This document shows positions 18,136 through 27,081 of a DNA stretch of 64,000 nucleotides, piece after piece (the stretch's first letter is position 1; the number at the start of each line of letters is the position of its first letter). The stretch is from positions 4,650,001 through 4,714,000 of the forward strand of contig NZ_CP187232.1 of the NCBI RefSeq assembly GCF_049674955.1, in the 5' to 3' direction. Origin of the DNA: Sphaerisporangium viridialbum. GTDB lineage: Bacteria > Actinomycetota > Actinomycetes > Streptosporangiales > Streptosporangiaceae. The notes under the pieces are model-generated. The model was not told the origin of the DNA, did not search any database, and saw only the letters and a list, made by a program, of their open reading frames with translations. Both the position numbers and the translations under genes were made by a program.

Positions 18136-18776
18136 GGTGACTCCTGGAAATGGATGGTCGTGAGCCGTTGAGCACCGGCACGGTTGATGATCACTGCTGA
18201 GGTGATGTCGGGGTGGACGGCGCCGGGGCCGTCCAGGACGGCGTCGCGCATGCGCTGCCACCGATCGCAGTGCCGTGCGAACGACGAGGCCGGCACTCGG
18301 CGGCCTCGGGCATGCTGGGCCGCACGCGCGGTCGGCGGGGCGACGTCGAGCATGAGCAGGTGCACTTGCTTGCGGGCTCTGCGGGCCGCGTTCATGATGA
18401 GGCGCCGGTTCCAGGGGCTGGTGGCGCAGTCGTGCAGTACCACCGGGCCGTTGTGGGCGCGCATGGTGAGCACCAGGCGGCCGTAGTAGGTGAGGTGGAT
18501 CAGCGGACGCCACCACGCGTACGGCAGCCGGTGGAGGTAGCGGCGCCACCAGGTGCGTGCCTGCGCCGAATCCAGCACCAGGGTTCCGTCATCGGTGCGT
18601 GCGGTGGTGGACTCCTGCCCGGTCACGGCGAACAGCCGACGCAGCAGTGTGGTCTTCCCCGCGCCGGGTATGCCGGCGACCACCAGCACACACTCGCGCG
18701 GGTAACACAGCTCCGCGACGTGGTGCTTCCGCAGATCATGGCCGCCTGCCGGGCGCAGGCGAAGCGAAGCGTTCAC
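18132..18776 (-). CDS. P-loop kinase/ATPase-like protein coupled to the LCP gene
   Basis: 214 residues. Walker A is VVAGIPGAGKTTLLRRLF near residue 35, followed by a basic region (ARTWWRRYLHRLPYAWW) and GPVVLHDCATSPWNRRLI. The shape resembles small zeta-toxin/APS-kinase-like P-loop phosphotransferases (AAA_33 type), but no exact family is claimed. It overlaps the LCP start by four bases. A role in modifying a cell-wall precursor is only inference from that coupling. Confidence 0.7.
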   Translation of the reverse strand: MNASLRLRPAGGHDLRKHHVAELCYPRECVLVVAGIPGAGKTTLLRRLFAVTGQESTTARTDDGTLVLDSAQARTWWRRYLHRLPYAWWRPLIHLTYYGRLVLTMRAHNGPVVLHDCATSPWNRRLIMNAARRARKQVHLLMLDVAPPTARAAQHARGRRVPASSFARHCDRWQRMRDAVLDGPGAVHPDITSAVIINRAGAQRLTTIHFQESP

Positions 18777-18805
18777 CGCGAGACCCCCATCTTCTGGGCC
18801 GCTGG

Positions 18806-18949
18806 TCAGCGGCGGTGGCGAAGTCGCCGGACGAGATCGTTCAGCCGCCGCTTGTTCTCCGGCTTGTTCAGCTGCTCGCGGGCCTGCTGGGTGAGTCGTT
18901 GTCCCTTGGGGCTGCGCAGGAAGCTACGGATACGATCGATGATCGTCAT
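18806..18949 (-). CDS. 47-residue basic small protein
   Basis: MTIIDRIRSFLRSPKGQRL, then TQQAREQLNKPENKRRLNDL and VRRLRHRR. Highly charged, helical, with an AAGGA ribosome site about ten bases upstream. Short proteins of this type are common in actinomycetes but I know no function. It is the first gene of the minus-strand group that continues with the P-loop and LCP genes, 29 bp upstream of the former. Confidence 0.6.
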   Translation of the reverse strand: MTIIDRIRSFLRSPKGQRLTQQAREQLNKPENKRRLNDLVRRLRHRR

Positions 18950-19098
18950 GTCGGGGGATCCTTTCGCTGGGGTGGTGACGAGGGCCGGTGGTGATCCACA
19001 CCGGCGTGGCGGCGCTGCGCCTTGGCCCCCGCAGCCGGTCGGCCCACTCGCGGCAGGCGGTGAACCTGCCTTGGGCCGACGGCGTGGGGTGCGGGCGG

Positions 19099-20154
19099 TC
19101 AGGCCAGAAGGGGGATGAGGCAGGCGGCGAAGATGAGGTAGAACACCGCGGCGAACGACAGGGTCTTGGCGTTGAACCGGCCGGTCTTCAGCAGCACCAG
19201 CAGGTAGATGATCGCGACCATCGTCGCGATGCCCGACAGCAGGAGCGGGGAGTTGAATCGCCAGGGGGTGAACAGCAGGCCGAGGCCGCTGGGCACGGTG
19301 GCTTGGATCATCATGGCGCCCGAGATGTTGGCCAGCGCGAGGCGCGTCTTGCCCTGGCGAACCCAGATGATGGCGTTCATGATCTCTGGTAGTTCGGTGG
19401 CGACCGGGGACAGCAGCAACGCCGTCACCGCCGCGGAGAGCCCGAGCATCGGCCCGATCGCGTCCAGCTGACCCACGAACGTGTGAGACGCCAGGAAGAT
19501 GATGGCCAGCGTGGCCAGAGTCTGGACGATGACCGCCCAGGTGGCCGGGGTCTCCCTGCGCCGCTGAAGCAGCAACGGCTCAAGGTCGGCGCCGTCGCCG
19601 TGGTCTGCGTCGGCGCGGATCTCCCGCCAGAAGTACACCGCGTAGGCGGCGAAGAACAGCAACCCCAGCCAGGGTTTGAAGGCGAAGGCGACCAGCCCGA
19701 GGGCGACCTTCACCACGAAGATCGCCAAAAACCAGGTCTGGTCTCGGGTCAGCTTCCTGGTGTCGCCGATGTCATCGCTCGCCGGGTCCACCACTGCGGG
19801 TCCACCGGCGCTCGTACCCGGCTGCGGAGCGCCGGCCGCCACCAGGGCCTTGTTACGGCGCCGGGTCCACATCATCCAGCCGGTGACGCCATAGGCCACC
19901 GTCGCCAAGGCCAAAGGGCCGCCCATGGCCGCTCCGACACCGATGTCCTTCTGCTCCTCGCCGGTGCCGAACACGACCGCCACGAACGTGACGACGCTCT
20001 CGGGCAGCGCGGTTCCGAACGCGGCGAGAATCGTACCAACGGCCATCGGGCCGACTTTGAGTCGCTGGCCCAGCCACTCCACCGCGTTGACGAACCACTC
20101 GCAGGACAAGTAGATCACCGCGGCACACGCGATGAGTAATACGAAATGGATCAT
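19099..20154 (-). CDS. Ca2+:cation antiporter family membrane exchanger
   Basis: 351 residues, about ten membrane segments in two halves. The two alpha repeats that bind the ion are clear: VGTILAAFGTALPESVVTFV in the first half and LLLSPVATELPEIMNAIIWV in the second. A hydrophilic loop lies between them (ADADHGDGADLEPLLL). The family exchanges Ca2+, Na+ or other cations across the cytoplasmic membrane. A probable manganese riboswitch in the 5' leader suggests Mn2+ export as its physiological task. Start ATG 20154 is the first Met before the first hydrophobic segment; translation may be gated by the leader. Confidence 0.85.
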   Translation of the reverse strand: MIHFVLLIACAAVIYLSCEWFVNAVEWLGQRLKVGPMAVGTILAAFGTALPESVVTFVAVVFGTGEEQKDIGVGAAMGGPLALATVAYGVTGWMMWTRRRNKALVAAGAPQPGTSAGGPAVVDPASDDIGDTRKLTRDQTWFLAIFVVKVALGLVAFAFKPWLGLLFFAAYAVYFWREIRADADHGDGADLEPLLLQRRRETPATWAVIVQTLATLAIIFLASHTFVGQLDAIGPMLGLSAAVTALLLSPVATELPEIMNAIIWVRQGKTRLALANISGAMMIQATVPSGLGLLFTPWRFNSPLLLSGIATMVAIIYLLVLLKTGRFNAKTLSFAAVFYLIFAACLIPLLA

Positions 20155-20204
20155 TAGGGGGACGGTTTTCCTTCCCGCGTCACCGCGAGGAAGCCGCACC
20201 CGGA

Positions 20205-20347
20205 GTAATGTCCCGAGACCTCGACCCCGCCGCAACGCAAAACGTCGCTATGGGTCGAAGGTCTCGTCCACCCCTACATGGGGCCCGGCCACCGGGAATC
20301 CCGTGGGATTCCAGCATGTCGACGACCGGCGGAGGACTACTCCCCTT
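20205..20347 (-). ncRNA. yybP-ykoY (manganese) riboswitch
   Basis: Read on the minus strand the leader has the hallmarks of this class: AAGGGGAGTAGTCC at the 5' side (20334-20347), an internal CATGCTGG loop, then GGGGTGGACGAGACC and TTCGACCC near 20251-20273. GAGACC.TCGACCC pairs with GGGTCGA.GGTCTC at about 20213-20227, a long stem characteristic of the aptamer's 3' side. Downstream, CTTCCTCGCG can pair with CGCGGGAAGG (20171-20193), which would occlude the purine-rich ribosome site of the exchanger; that is a candidate expression platform. Confidence 0.75.
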
Positions 20348-20460
20348 CAGTCGTTGGACTATACCCCAAAGAAATGCCGACAGGGTGGCGTGGTGGTCTC
20401 GGTCACTGGCATCACACACCGCAGATCCCAAGGTCCTCACCCATTGCGGGGACTGACCGG

Positions 20461-21949
20461 TCAGGTCTGCCGGAGCAGCCCGGGGAGCTTGTCGGCGATG
20501 ACGAAGGTCGCGGGGGCGCCGGGGGTGCTGACGTATCTGACGACCTTGAAGTCGGCGGTGAGCGCGGTGGGCTCCACCTTGAGCATGAGGTAGCCGCGGC
20601 GCCGCAGGTGGAACTTCAGGTGCGGGTTCTTGGCCAGCAGCGAGTCCCTGGCGCGGTCGGTGTCGTGACCGTCGCCGCCGCTGCTGATCGAGGTCACGGC
20701 GAGCTCGGTGCCGACCAGCCGCGCGGAGGGGTCGTCGTAGTCCAGGGCGAGGTCGTCGGCCCAGTGCGAGTGCACATCCCCGGTCAGCACGACGGCGTTG
20801 CGCACCCCCGCGTCGATCCAGCCGTGGGTCACCCTGGTCCGCGACCCGGAGAAGCCGTCCCAGGCGTCCTGCCTGACCACCAGGCCCGAGTCGGGACGCT
20901 TGTTGCGCTGGCCGAAGAAGACCTGCTGGCCGATGATGTCCCACAGCGCTTTGGACTCGCGGAACCCGTCAAGCAGCCAGCGCTCCTGCTCGGCTCCGGT
21001 GATCGTACGCGCCGGATCCCGGGACTTCTCGCATTCTATGAACCCGGAGGAACCACAGATGTATCCGTCACGGTACTGGCGTGTGTCGAGTAGGTGGATG
21101 GTCGCCAGCGTCCCCACCGCAGCCGCCGATAGAGCTTGATCGCTGGGCCGCTCGGGACGGCGGTCCGGCGCAGCGGCATGTGCTTGTAGTAGGCCCGGAA
21201 CGCGGCCTCGCGTCGGCCGGCGGGAAGGCGGTTCGTCCAGTTGTTGCGGACCTCGTGGTCGTCCATGATCGCCACCCATGGCGCCGCGGCGTGGGCCGCG
21301 CGAAGATCGGGGTCGGTCTGTACAGCGCGTGCCTGCGCCGGTACTCGGTCAGCGTGCGTGCCTCGGGTCCCTTGTGCTCGCGGGCGTTGCCGCCGGGGCA
21401 CGGCATCTGCCCCGTGCCGTACTCGTAGGTGTAGTCGCCGAGGTTCAGGACCAGGTCGGGCCGTTCCTGGGCGACCCTGGTGTAGGCGGTGAAGTGCCCG
21501 TGCTGATAGTTGGCGCACGAGGTCACGGCCATGGTGAGCGATTTGACCAGCGAGCCGGGGGCGGGGGCGGTGATCGCGCGCCCGATGGGCGAGATGTAGG
21601 TCCCGGCCTTGAAGCGGTACCAGTATTCGCGTCCGGGATCGAGCCCGGTGACTTCGGCGTGCAGGCCGTGCGCCCACTCGCGCACGGCCTCCTCGGTGCC
21701 GCGCCGCACGACGTTGACGCAGGCGGGGTCGGTGGCGACCTCCCAGTAGACCGGCACCGACGCGGGCGGCATCCCCCCGAACCCGTCCTCGGCGAGCGGC
21801 GCCGGAGCCAGGCGCGTCCACATGACGAAGCCGTCGGGCGCCGGGTCGCCACAGGCCACACCGAGCGTGAACGGGTCGCCATAAGAGACCCGCAAGGTCG
21901 GCACCCCCGATGCCAGCCCCAACACCAGAAACGATCGCCTGTCGAGCAC
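20461..21949 (-). pseudogene. PhoD-type alkaline phosphatase, two frameshifts
   Basis: Three overlapping frames together make one PhoD phosphodiesterase/phosphatase. Part 1 (from 21949) has the twin-arginine start MLDRRSFLVLGLASG, the N-terminal domain and the metal site RPDLVLNLGDYTYEYG. Part 2 (about 21320-21130) gives WVAIMDDHEVRNNWTNRLP. Part 3 (from about 21120 to 20461) gives TIHLLDTRQYRD and VVLTGDVHSHWADDLALDYD. Indels lie near 21320 and 21120. The family is secreted by Tat and releases phosphate from esters using Fe3+/Ca2+. Full length except for the shifts, so recently inactivated or mis-sequenced. Confidence 0.85.
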
Positions 21950-22039
21950 ATGACGATCATCAACTATTCACAGCAAACCCCAGGTATGGGGACACTCTGG
22001 CCACAGCGGGTATTTCGGACGATCACCCCAAGCCTGTCC

Positions 22040-22350
22040 CAGGGGGCTACATCGGTAGGCCTGGGCTGGCCGAACGCGGCCCGGACGGGTGGCGGCGTGG
22101 CGACCGGGACCTGGACGAGGTCGCCGTGGAGACCGGCGCCGACGTCGACCGCGCCGAACGGCTCGCCCGCTACCGCGAGCACCGGCGGATCTGGTGGGAA
22201 CTCCTGGACTCCTGGGACGCCCCCACCGACGAACGCGCGCCCGCCGACGTCCACCAGGCGGCCGACACGGCCCCCTGGCCCGAGGCGCCGGCCCGCCCCG
22301 ACCTGTTCGAGGCGCACACCCAGCAGGGCGCTGTCCAGCCGCACCTGGTA
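22040..22350 (+). other. Unrecognised coding fragment
   Basis: In one frame the sequence reads like genuine coding DNA (DRDLDEVAVETGADVDRAER, LARYREHRRIWWELLDSWDA) with strong third-position GC, but has no convincing start and runs into the inverted repeat at 22356. It may be part of the same broken gene as the fragment at 22950-23490. No function assigned. Confidence 0.35.
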
Positions 22351-22355
22351 GCGCC

Positions 22356-22455
22356 TAGCGGCAGTGATCACCAACCCGCCACAGGCGGGCAAGTCGGGAC
22401 ATCACCGCAGGTCAGAGGTATATGTGTTGAAAATTTCTTCATTGCTACTGGGACC
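22356..22455 (+). repeat. Left copy of a ~100-bp inverted repeat
   Basis: Begins tagcggcagtgatcaccaac and ends with aaatttcttcattgctactg followed by ggaccccc. Its partner, inverted, is at 23483-23583. The outer 20 and inner 30 bases are nearly identical; the middle is less conserved. They bound about 1.2 kb containing a DUF4158 fragment. Confidence 0.6.
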
Positions 22456-22464
22456 CCCAATCAG

Positions 22465-22755
22465 CCGCAGATAAGAACGAGAACGACCGCTGACCGAAGC
22501 TTTTTCGTCCGGCCGTCCCACTCATACAGCCCCAGCTCTGCGGCGGACACCTCCACCAGCCGGGGCGACGTAGGCAACGGCCTGATCAGGGAACTCCGCC
22601 CGGCCTGTCGGGAACCGGCAGTTCAGCGCGTAGAACCGCAGTAGCAGCGCGAACCCGAGCTTCGTCGCGCCCCGCCGGCCCGACAGCTGCTCCAGCTCGT
22701 CCCCGACCAGCGTCCAGTTCCCAACGAGCTCGTTCTCGTCCAGCACACGCGCCAC
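22465..22755 (-). pseudogene. Tn3-family transposase fragment (DUF4158), frameshifted
   Basis: DENELVGNWTLVGDELEQLS, GRRGATKLGFALLLRFYALN and RGRAEFPDQAVAYVA-like sequence are the N-terminal DUF4158 region of Tn3 transposases. A one-base shift then gives AELGLYEWDGRTKKL in another frame, the usual continuation. It stops within about 15 codons at an in-frame TGA. It lies inside the 22356-23583 inverted repeats. Confidence 0.65.
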
Positions 22756-22916
22756 GCGGCATCCGGCTCTCTCGCGAAGCGGTCAGCCAAGCCGCCGCAT
22801 ACCCCACGAATTCGGATCAATACTGGCCACACACGATCGCCGACGTCGGACGATCCGAGAAAGATCCCTTAACGGTCCGTCAGCGGCATCGCCAACCTGG
22901 GCGAACTTGATCCCCT

Positions 22917-22948
22917 GTACCTGGTTGCACGACTCTTACCGACACCCC
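22917..22948 (-). repeat. Second copy of the 31-bp element end
   Basis: Reverse complement of 15791-15821, identical over 31 bp, in inverted orientation 7.1 kb away. It lies inside the 22356/23583 inverted-repeat pair, so insertions are nested here. Confidence 0.55.
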
Positions 22949-22949
22949 C

Positions 22950-23490
22950 TGAAGGGCCGCTCACAGAGCCGGAAGAGGTCTTCCAGCGCGAGATCGCCGG
23001 GCCGGTCACCCAGACCGAGCAGCAGCACGCCTCGCCGGGACAGGCCAGCCGCGCCCGCGCCCTGGCCCGGGCCGCCGCCGAACGCGCCACCCGCGTGCAG
23101 GAGAGCCCCGCCACTCTGGCTGGGCCGACCCCGCGCCAGGCCGTGACCGGCGAACTCGGCGACCGCCTGGCCGCCCTGGCCACCGGCACCCGCCCCGCCC
23201 CGCATCCCGCCCCGCCTCGCATCCCGGCCCGGACCCGCGCCCATCGGCCCCGGCCCGGCGCACCCCGCTGGAGGCTCGCTCGGCCGCGCTGGCCGACGGC
23301 CACCAGTCGCAGGACCTCCCGCGCCCCGCAGCGGCCCGCCGCGCCGGCCGGTCGCCCTCTGAGCAGGCCGAGCAGGTGGCCGCGCTGCGTGAGCGCCTGG
23401 CCGAGCGTTTGGCGGCGCCGAACTCGGCGGCGGCCGCCACGACCAAACCCGGCGCCGACCTCGAGGAGTTGCGTCGCCTGCAGGGGTCCC
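22950..23490 (+). other. Unrecognised coding fragment, frameshifted
   Basis: One frame reads PEGPLTEPEEVFQREIAGPV and SRARALARAAAERATRVQES, then GELGDRLAALATGTRPAPHP; another takes over and reads SEQAEQVAALRERLAERLAA to a stop near 23497. Alanine-rich helical segments suggest a coiled-coil or accessory mobile-element protein. A degraded similar stretch (LGQRLAAVAS-like) occurs at about 25596-25645. No function assigned. Confidence 0.3.
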
Positions 23491-23583
23491 GGTAGTAATG
23501 AAGAAATTTCCAACGAAGTAGCCTCTGAACTGCGATAACGGAGGTGTTTGACTGCCTGTGGCGGTTGGTGATCACTGCCGCTA
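23483..23583 (-). repeat. Right copy of the ~100-bp inverted repeat
   Basis: Inverted partner of 22356-22455: it starts ggggtcccggtagtaatgaa, continues gaaatttccaac, and ends gttggtgatcactgccgcta. The pair is imperfect in the centre, which argues for an old duplication or for divergent ends of one element. Confidence 0.6.
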
Positions 23584-23611
23584 CGTTCGAGCGGCGGGCC
23601 ATACCGGCTGA

Positions 23612-24103
23612 TCAGTCGCGGGCGGGGGCGCGTCGTTCCCTGAGGGGCGCGCCGAGGGCGTGGAGTGCGGGCACGGCGGCCGTCAGGGCGCTGCGTTCGC
23701 CGGGGGGCAGTGTGGCCAGGGCATCGGCGAATATCGCCGCCCGGGCGTCCTCGATCAGGGCCATGCCGTGCTGGGCGCTCATGGTCGGGTACAAGCGTAC
23801 GGCGCGGCGGTCGTGCGGATCGGGCTCGCGGCGGATGAGGTCGCGGGCGAGCAGGCCGCGTACGGCCGTGCTGACGTTGCTGCTGTGCAGTCCCAGTTCG
23901 TGGGCGAGCGCCTTGGTGCCCGTGCCGGGCGAGTCCAGCACGTAGCGCAGCACGTCCAGCTCCGACGGAGGCAAGGGCGGCAGGCCTGCCTCCGTTATGC
24001 CACCCCACCGCAGAACGCGTGCGAGCGCATAAAGCGCCGGGGCGAGCTGCCTGGCCTCGCGCAGCAGGTCTTCACGGCCGGGAGCGGCATCGGTCTTGCG
24101 CAC
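23612..24103 (-). CDS. MarR-family transcriptional regulator
   Basis: 163 residues with the MarR winged helix: LPPSELDVLRYVLDSPGTGT, KALAHELGLHSSNVSTAVRG (recognition helix), LLARDLIRREPDPHDRRAVR (wing with the DxRxxR signature) and flanking dimerisation helices. It is divergent from a drug-efflux MFS gene that is now broken. The AT-rich palindrome at 24133-24150 sits between them, so the regulator probably controlled that pump. Confidence 0.88.
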   Translation of the reverse strand: MRKTDAAPGREDLLREARQLAPALYALARVLRWGGITEAGLPPLPPSELDVLRYVLDSPGTGTKALAHELGLHSSNVSTAVRGLLARDLIRREPDPHDRRAVRLYPTMSAQHGMALIEDARAAIFADALATLPPGERSALTAAVPALHALGAPLRERRAPARD

Positions 24104-24132
24104 TCCTCGATCTTACCAGTATATATAGTTAT

Positions 24133-24150
24133 AGATATAAATCTATATCT
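24133..24150. promoter_or_regulatory. AT-rich palindrome, probable MarR operator/promoter
   Basis: AGATAT at 24133-24138 and ATATCT at 24145-24150 lie in a 40-bp stretch of almost pure A/T (24119-24155), striking in this GC-rich DNA and located between the MarR start and the MFS pseudogene. It may hold overlapping promoters as well. Confidence 0.55.
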
Positions 24151-24154
24151 AAAT

Positions 24155-25168
24155 TCTGCTTCGGCGCTGGCGTCTGCACGCTGGCCGCGGCGTTGTGCGC
24201 CGTGGCTCCCACGCTGAGCATGCTGATCGCACTGCGCTTCGTCATGGGATTCGCCGGCGCGGCAGGAGTCGTCGTAGGCCGTGCCGTGGTGACCGACCTC
24301 GCGACCGGTGCGGTCGCGGCCAGACTGTTCGGCCTGCTCATGGCGCTCGGCGGTATCGCGCCCATCCTCGCGCCGCTGGCAGGCGGAGTCGTGGTGGGCG
24401 GGGCAGGAAACTGGCGCGCGGTGTTCTGGGTGCTGGCGGGGGCATCGGCGCTCATGTTCGTGGCCGCGCTGGCCCGCGTACCCGAAACCCTGCCCGCCGA
24501 GCGGCGCCACACCGATGGTGCCGGCGCTCTGGCGAAGGCGGCCGCCTCCGTCCTCACCGACCGCCCCTACCTCGGCTACACGCTCGCCTTCTGCCTCGCC
24601 ACTGCCGCGCTCTTCTGCTAGATCGCCGCCTCCCCCTTCCTCCTGCAGAACGTCTTGGGCTTCAGCGTCGGCGCGGCATCGCCTGTCTTCTCCATCGGTG
24701 CCCTCACCGCCACTGTGTCCACCCTGGCCGGCAGCCGTCTCGTCGGCCGCCACAGCCCTCGGCTCCTGCTCCGCGCCGGGCTGGCCCTCATGCTCGCCTC
24801 CAGCATCGCCGCCCTCCTCCTCACCCTCAATGGACACCTCACCCCTGGGCCTCATCGGCGCCGCCTTCCTCGGGCTCGGCCAGGTCTTCGCCACCGCCAC
24901 CGGGCTCGCCCTCGAACGAGTTCCGCACGCTGCCGGAACGGGCTCGGCGGTGCTGGGCATGCTGCAGAACGCCCTCGGCGCGGCTGTGGCCCCCTTGATG
25001 GGCGTCGCTGGCGAGCACACCGCCGTACCCCTGTTCGCCGGAATGACCCTTTGCACCCTGCTCGCCTCGGCCGCACTCCTGCTAACGAGGCAAAACACGG
25101 CAGATCCCGAGCAGTCCGATCTGACGGCCAAGCATCGGCGCCGGATCGAGAAGGAATCGTCGATATAG
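24155..25168 (+). pseudogene. Bcr/CflA-type MFS drug transporter, degraded
   Basis: Membrane segments typical of the 12-TM Bcr/CflA group: CTLAAALCAVAPTLSMLIAL, RFVMGFAGAAGVVVGRAVVT (family motif), GLLMALGGIAPILAPLAGG, then an in-frame TAG at 24619-24621, followed by FLLQNVLGFSVGAASPVFSI, and after a frameshift near 24830, LGLIGAAFLGLGQVFATATG. It ends at 25168. The first two or three membrane segments are also absent. It is clearly inactive and divergent from an intact MarR regulator. Confidence 0.82.
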
Positions 25169-25304
25169 CCCGATGCGCGCCCTACCGAGACCACTCTCGG
25201 CCATCTTCGCCGACGCGACCAATGAAGCCGCCCGCGAGAACCTGATCATCGGAGTCCTGTGAGGCTTCCGCCTCGAACCCGCGACCCACCACATCGACAA
25301 CCTC

Positions 25305-25326
25305 CGGCCCCGCCACGGCGGGGCCG
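25305..25326. terminator. GC-rich hairpin
   Basis: CGGCCCCGCC pairs with GGCGGGGCCG across a two-base loop; no T-run. The surrounding 25169-25664 holds no gene I can support, apart from a degraded copy (about 25596-25645) of sequence seen near 23160. Confidence 0.45.
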
Positions 25327-25664
25327 TCCTCGTGCCGTCAAGAGATCACGTCTGGCCGAATAGCGCCGGAGATCCCGGCCATTTACCGCCGAAACTTACA
25401 TCTCCCACCCTCACCGACAATCCCCGGCTACGGCTGCCTCCAGCTTCACCCCACCGCTACGACGGCGGAGAGATGGACGGTCTTCCACCTTCATCCGGAC
25501 AAAACAGCGCCTCGTGGCGCACTGCGGCTGGTGACACGGACCCGAGCGGGGGGCCGAGATAGGGGTGGAGTCCGCCCGCGGCGGCGACCGTCGAGCTCGG
25601 CCAGCGCCTGGCCGCCGTGGCCTCGGCACCCGTCCCGCATCGCGGGTGTGAGCCCCCCGCCGGA

Positions 25665-26432
25665 TCACCTCTCCGCACTTGCCATGGCCAGGATGAATCC
25701 CGCGTCGGTGATGGTGATCTTTCTTCGGGCGCAGGTGATGCAGCTGGCACATTGCAGATTGCTTAGGACGTGCTCGACGGTGCGGATGGACAGTCCGGTC
25801 CATGCTGCGATGTCGGCCCGGGCCATGGTGATGACCAGACCGGCTGGGGACATGGTGCCGATCCGTTCGGCGAGGTAAAGCAGTATGTAGGCGATCCGGG
25901 GGTGCGCCGGCCCGATGAGGGCGGCGCGAAGCTGATCGGTGCGGGCGAGCTGCGCGGTCAGGGCGTGCACGAACGCGATCGTGATGTCGGGTTGGGCACG
26001 CAAGGCCCGGTGTAAGAAGGTAAGCGGGACAGAGAGCACCCGGTTGTGGGCGGTGATGGTGCGGACGGTCGCGGGGTGGAAGTCTCCACTGATGGCTTCG
26101 GCGGCGCCCAGGAGATCACCGGAGCGGGCGAGGTCGACGTAGCCGCGTTCGCCCCGCTCGGTGATGGTGTCGCTGATGGTGGCACCGTCGAGTAGCAGCA
26201 CGACTTTCGTTGGCCGGGCTCCCTGCCGTAGGAGCTGATGCCCGTCCGCCACCCGCCGTTCCTGCCCGTTGGCCAGGAACCAGTCGCGGGCCGATTCGGT
26301 CAGGCCGTCCCAGAAGGTGGGCGCCATCGGCGGGGGCGGCGGCTCTTCACGGTCGCTGCCCCCCAGGAGAACCCAGTCGCCGGCATGGGTGACCTCATAC
26401 CCACCTAGGTAGTGGGAGTCAGTGTCGCTCAT
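25665..26432 (-). CDS. Crp/Fnr-family transcriptional regulator
   Basis: 255 residues. The cNMP-binding beta-roll spans about residues 40-150 (NGQERRVADGHQLLRQGARP, TKVVLLLDGATISD, GDLLGAAEAISGDFHPATVR), a dimer helix follows (LTAQLARTDQLRAALIG) and a Crp-type winged HTH closes the protein (ITMARADIAAWTGLSIRTVE, HVLSNLQ). Two unusual Cys residues (CASCITCARRK) just after the recognition helix could sense redox or metal, but that is speculation. Start ATG 26432 avoids an arginine-rich upstream reading. Confidence 0.82.
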   Translation of the reverse strand: MSDTDSHYLGGYEVTHAGDWVLLGGSDREEPPPPPMAPTFWDGLTESARDWFLANGQERRVADGHQLLRQGARPTKVVLLLDGATISDTITERGERGYVDLARSGDLLGAAEAISGDFHPATVRTITAHNRVLSVPLTFLHRALRAQPDITIAFVHALTAQLARTDQLRAALIGPAHPRIAYILLYLAERIGTMSPAGLVITMARADIAAWTGLSIRTVEHVLSNLQCASCITCARRKITITDAGFILAMASAER

Positions 26433-26440
26433 GGCGGTCG

Positions 26441-26617
26441 TTACGCCTTCAGCGTCCAGATCGCGTACAGCACGGCGGGAACCGCCCCGAAAAAGGCGGC
26501 CAGGGCCAGGAAGACTCGGGCCAGCCGGTCCGGAGCCTTGTCTGACATGACGGTGACTACGTAGCCGGCCAGCCCGATGAACGCCAGCGTGACGAACACG
26601 CCAAAGAATGCCTGCAT
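26441..26617 (-). CDS. 58-residue membrane protein
   Basis: MQAFFGVFVTLAFIGLAGYV begins one membrane segment; FLALAAFFGAVPAVLYAIW is a second. GGAGG lies eight bases upstream of ATG 26617. It is eight bases upstream of the Crp gene and on the same strand, so the two are probably one transcript. Function unknown. Confidence 0.6.
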   Translation of the reverse strand: MQAFFGVFVTLAFIGLAGYVVTVMSDKAPDRLARVFLALAAFFGAVPAVLYAIWTLKA

Positions 26618-27081
26618 GAAGGACGCCTCCCAGAGCCTTGAGAACTTCGCCGAGCCGTTCTCGCGGCCCAGGGTCGTAGAAGGCCGCGATGGTCCGGACC
26701 GTATGCCTGGGGCGCGATGAGGCCAAGCCTCCGAGCGGTTACACAAGATGTCCGTCCGAACCCGCAGTTCGACACGTTCCCGTCGTGCGCGCCCCTATAT
26801 GTTTCGACTCGCAGGGCGGTACGTTCCGAGCCTTTCGCCGAGCCGGACCCGCATGCACCGACAAGCCCCTGGGGGTCGTAGCCCGGGGGCTTCGTCATGG
26901 CCACTGTCGGCTCGGGCCATACCAGTCCGCGCGGGTGCTCGGGGTCTGAGGAACATCGGAACCGGATCGTGCGCTAAGCCCTCTCAGAGCAGGTCAGCGC
27001 TGTACAGCTCCTCGCCGGACCCCTTGGAGAGCAGTTAACCGCAGATACTTGATGATTATCTGCGACAGCGTCGATGTCCTC
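26618..27081. other. Intergenic region with one hairpin
   Basis: No gene supported. A strong stem (AAGCCCCTGGG with CCCGGGGGCTT, one mismatch) lies at 26862-26892 and could be a terminator. The part nearest 26617 should hold the promoter of the small membrane protein and Crp gene. Confidence 0.4.
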
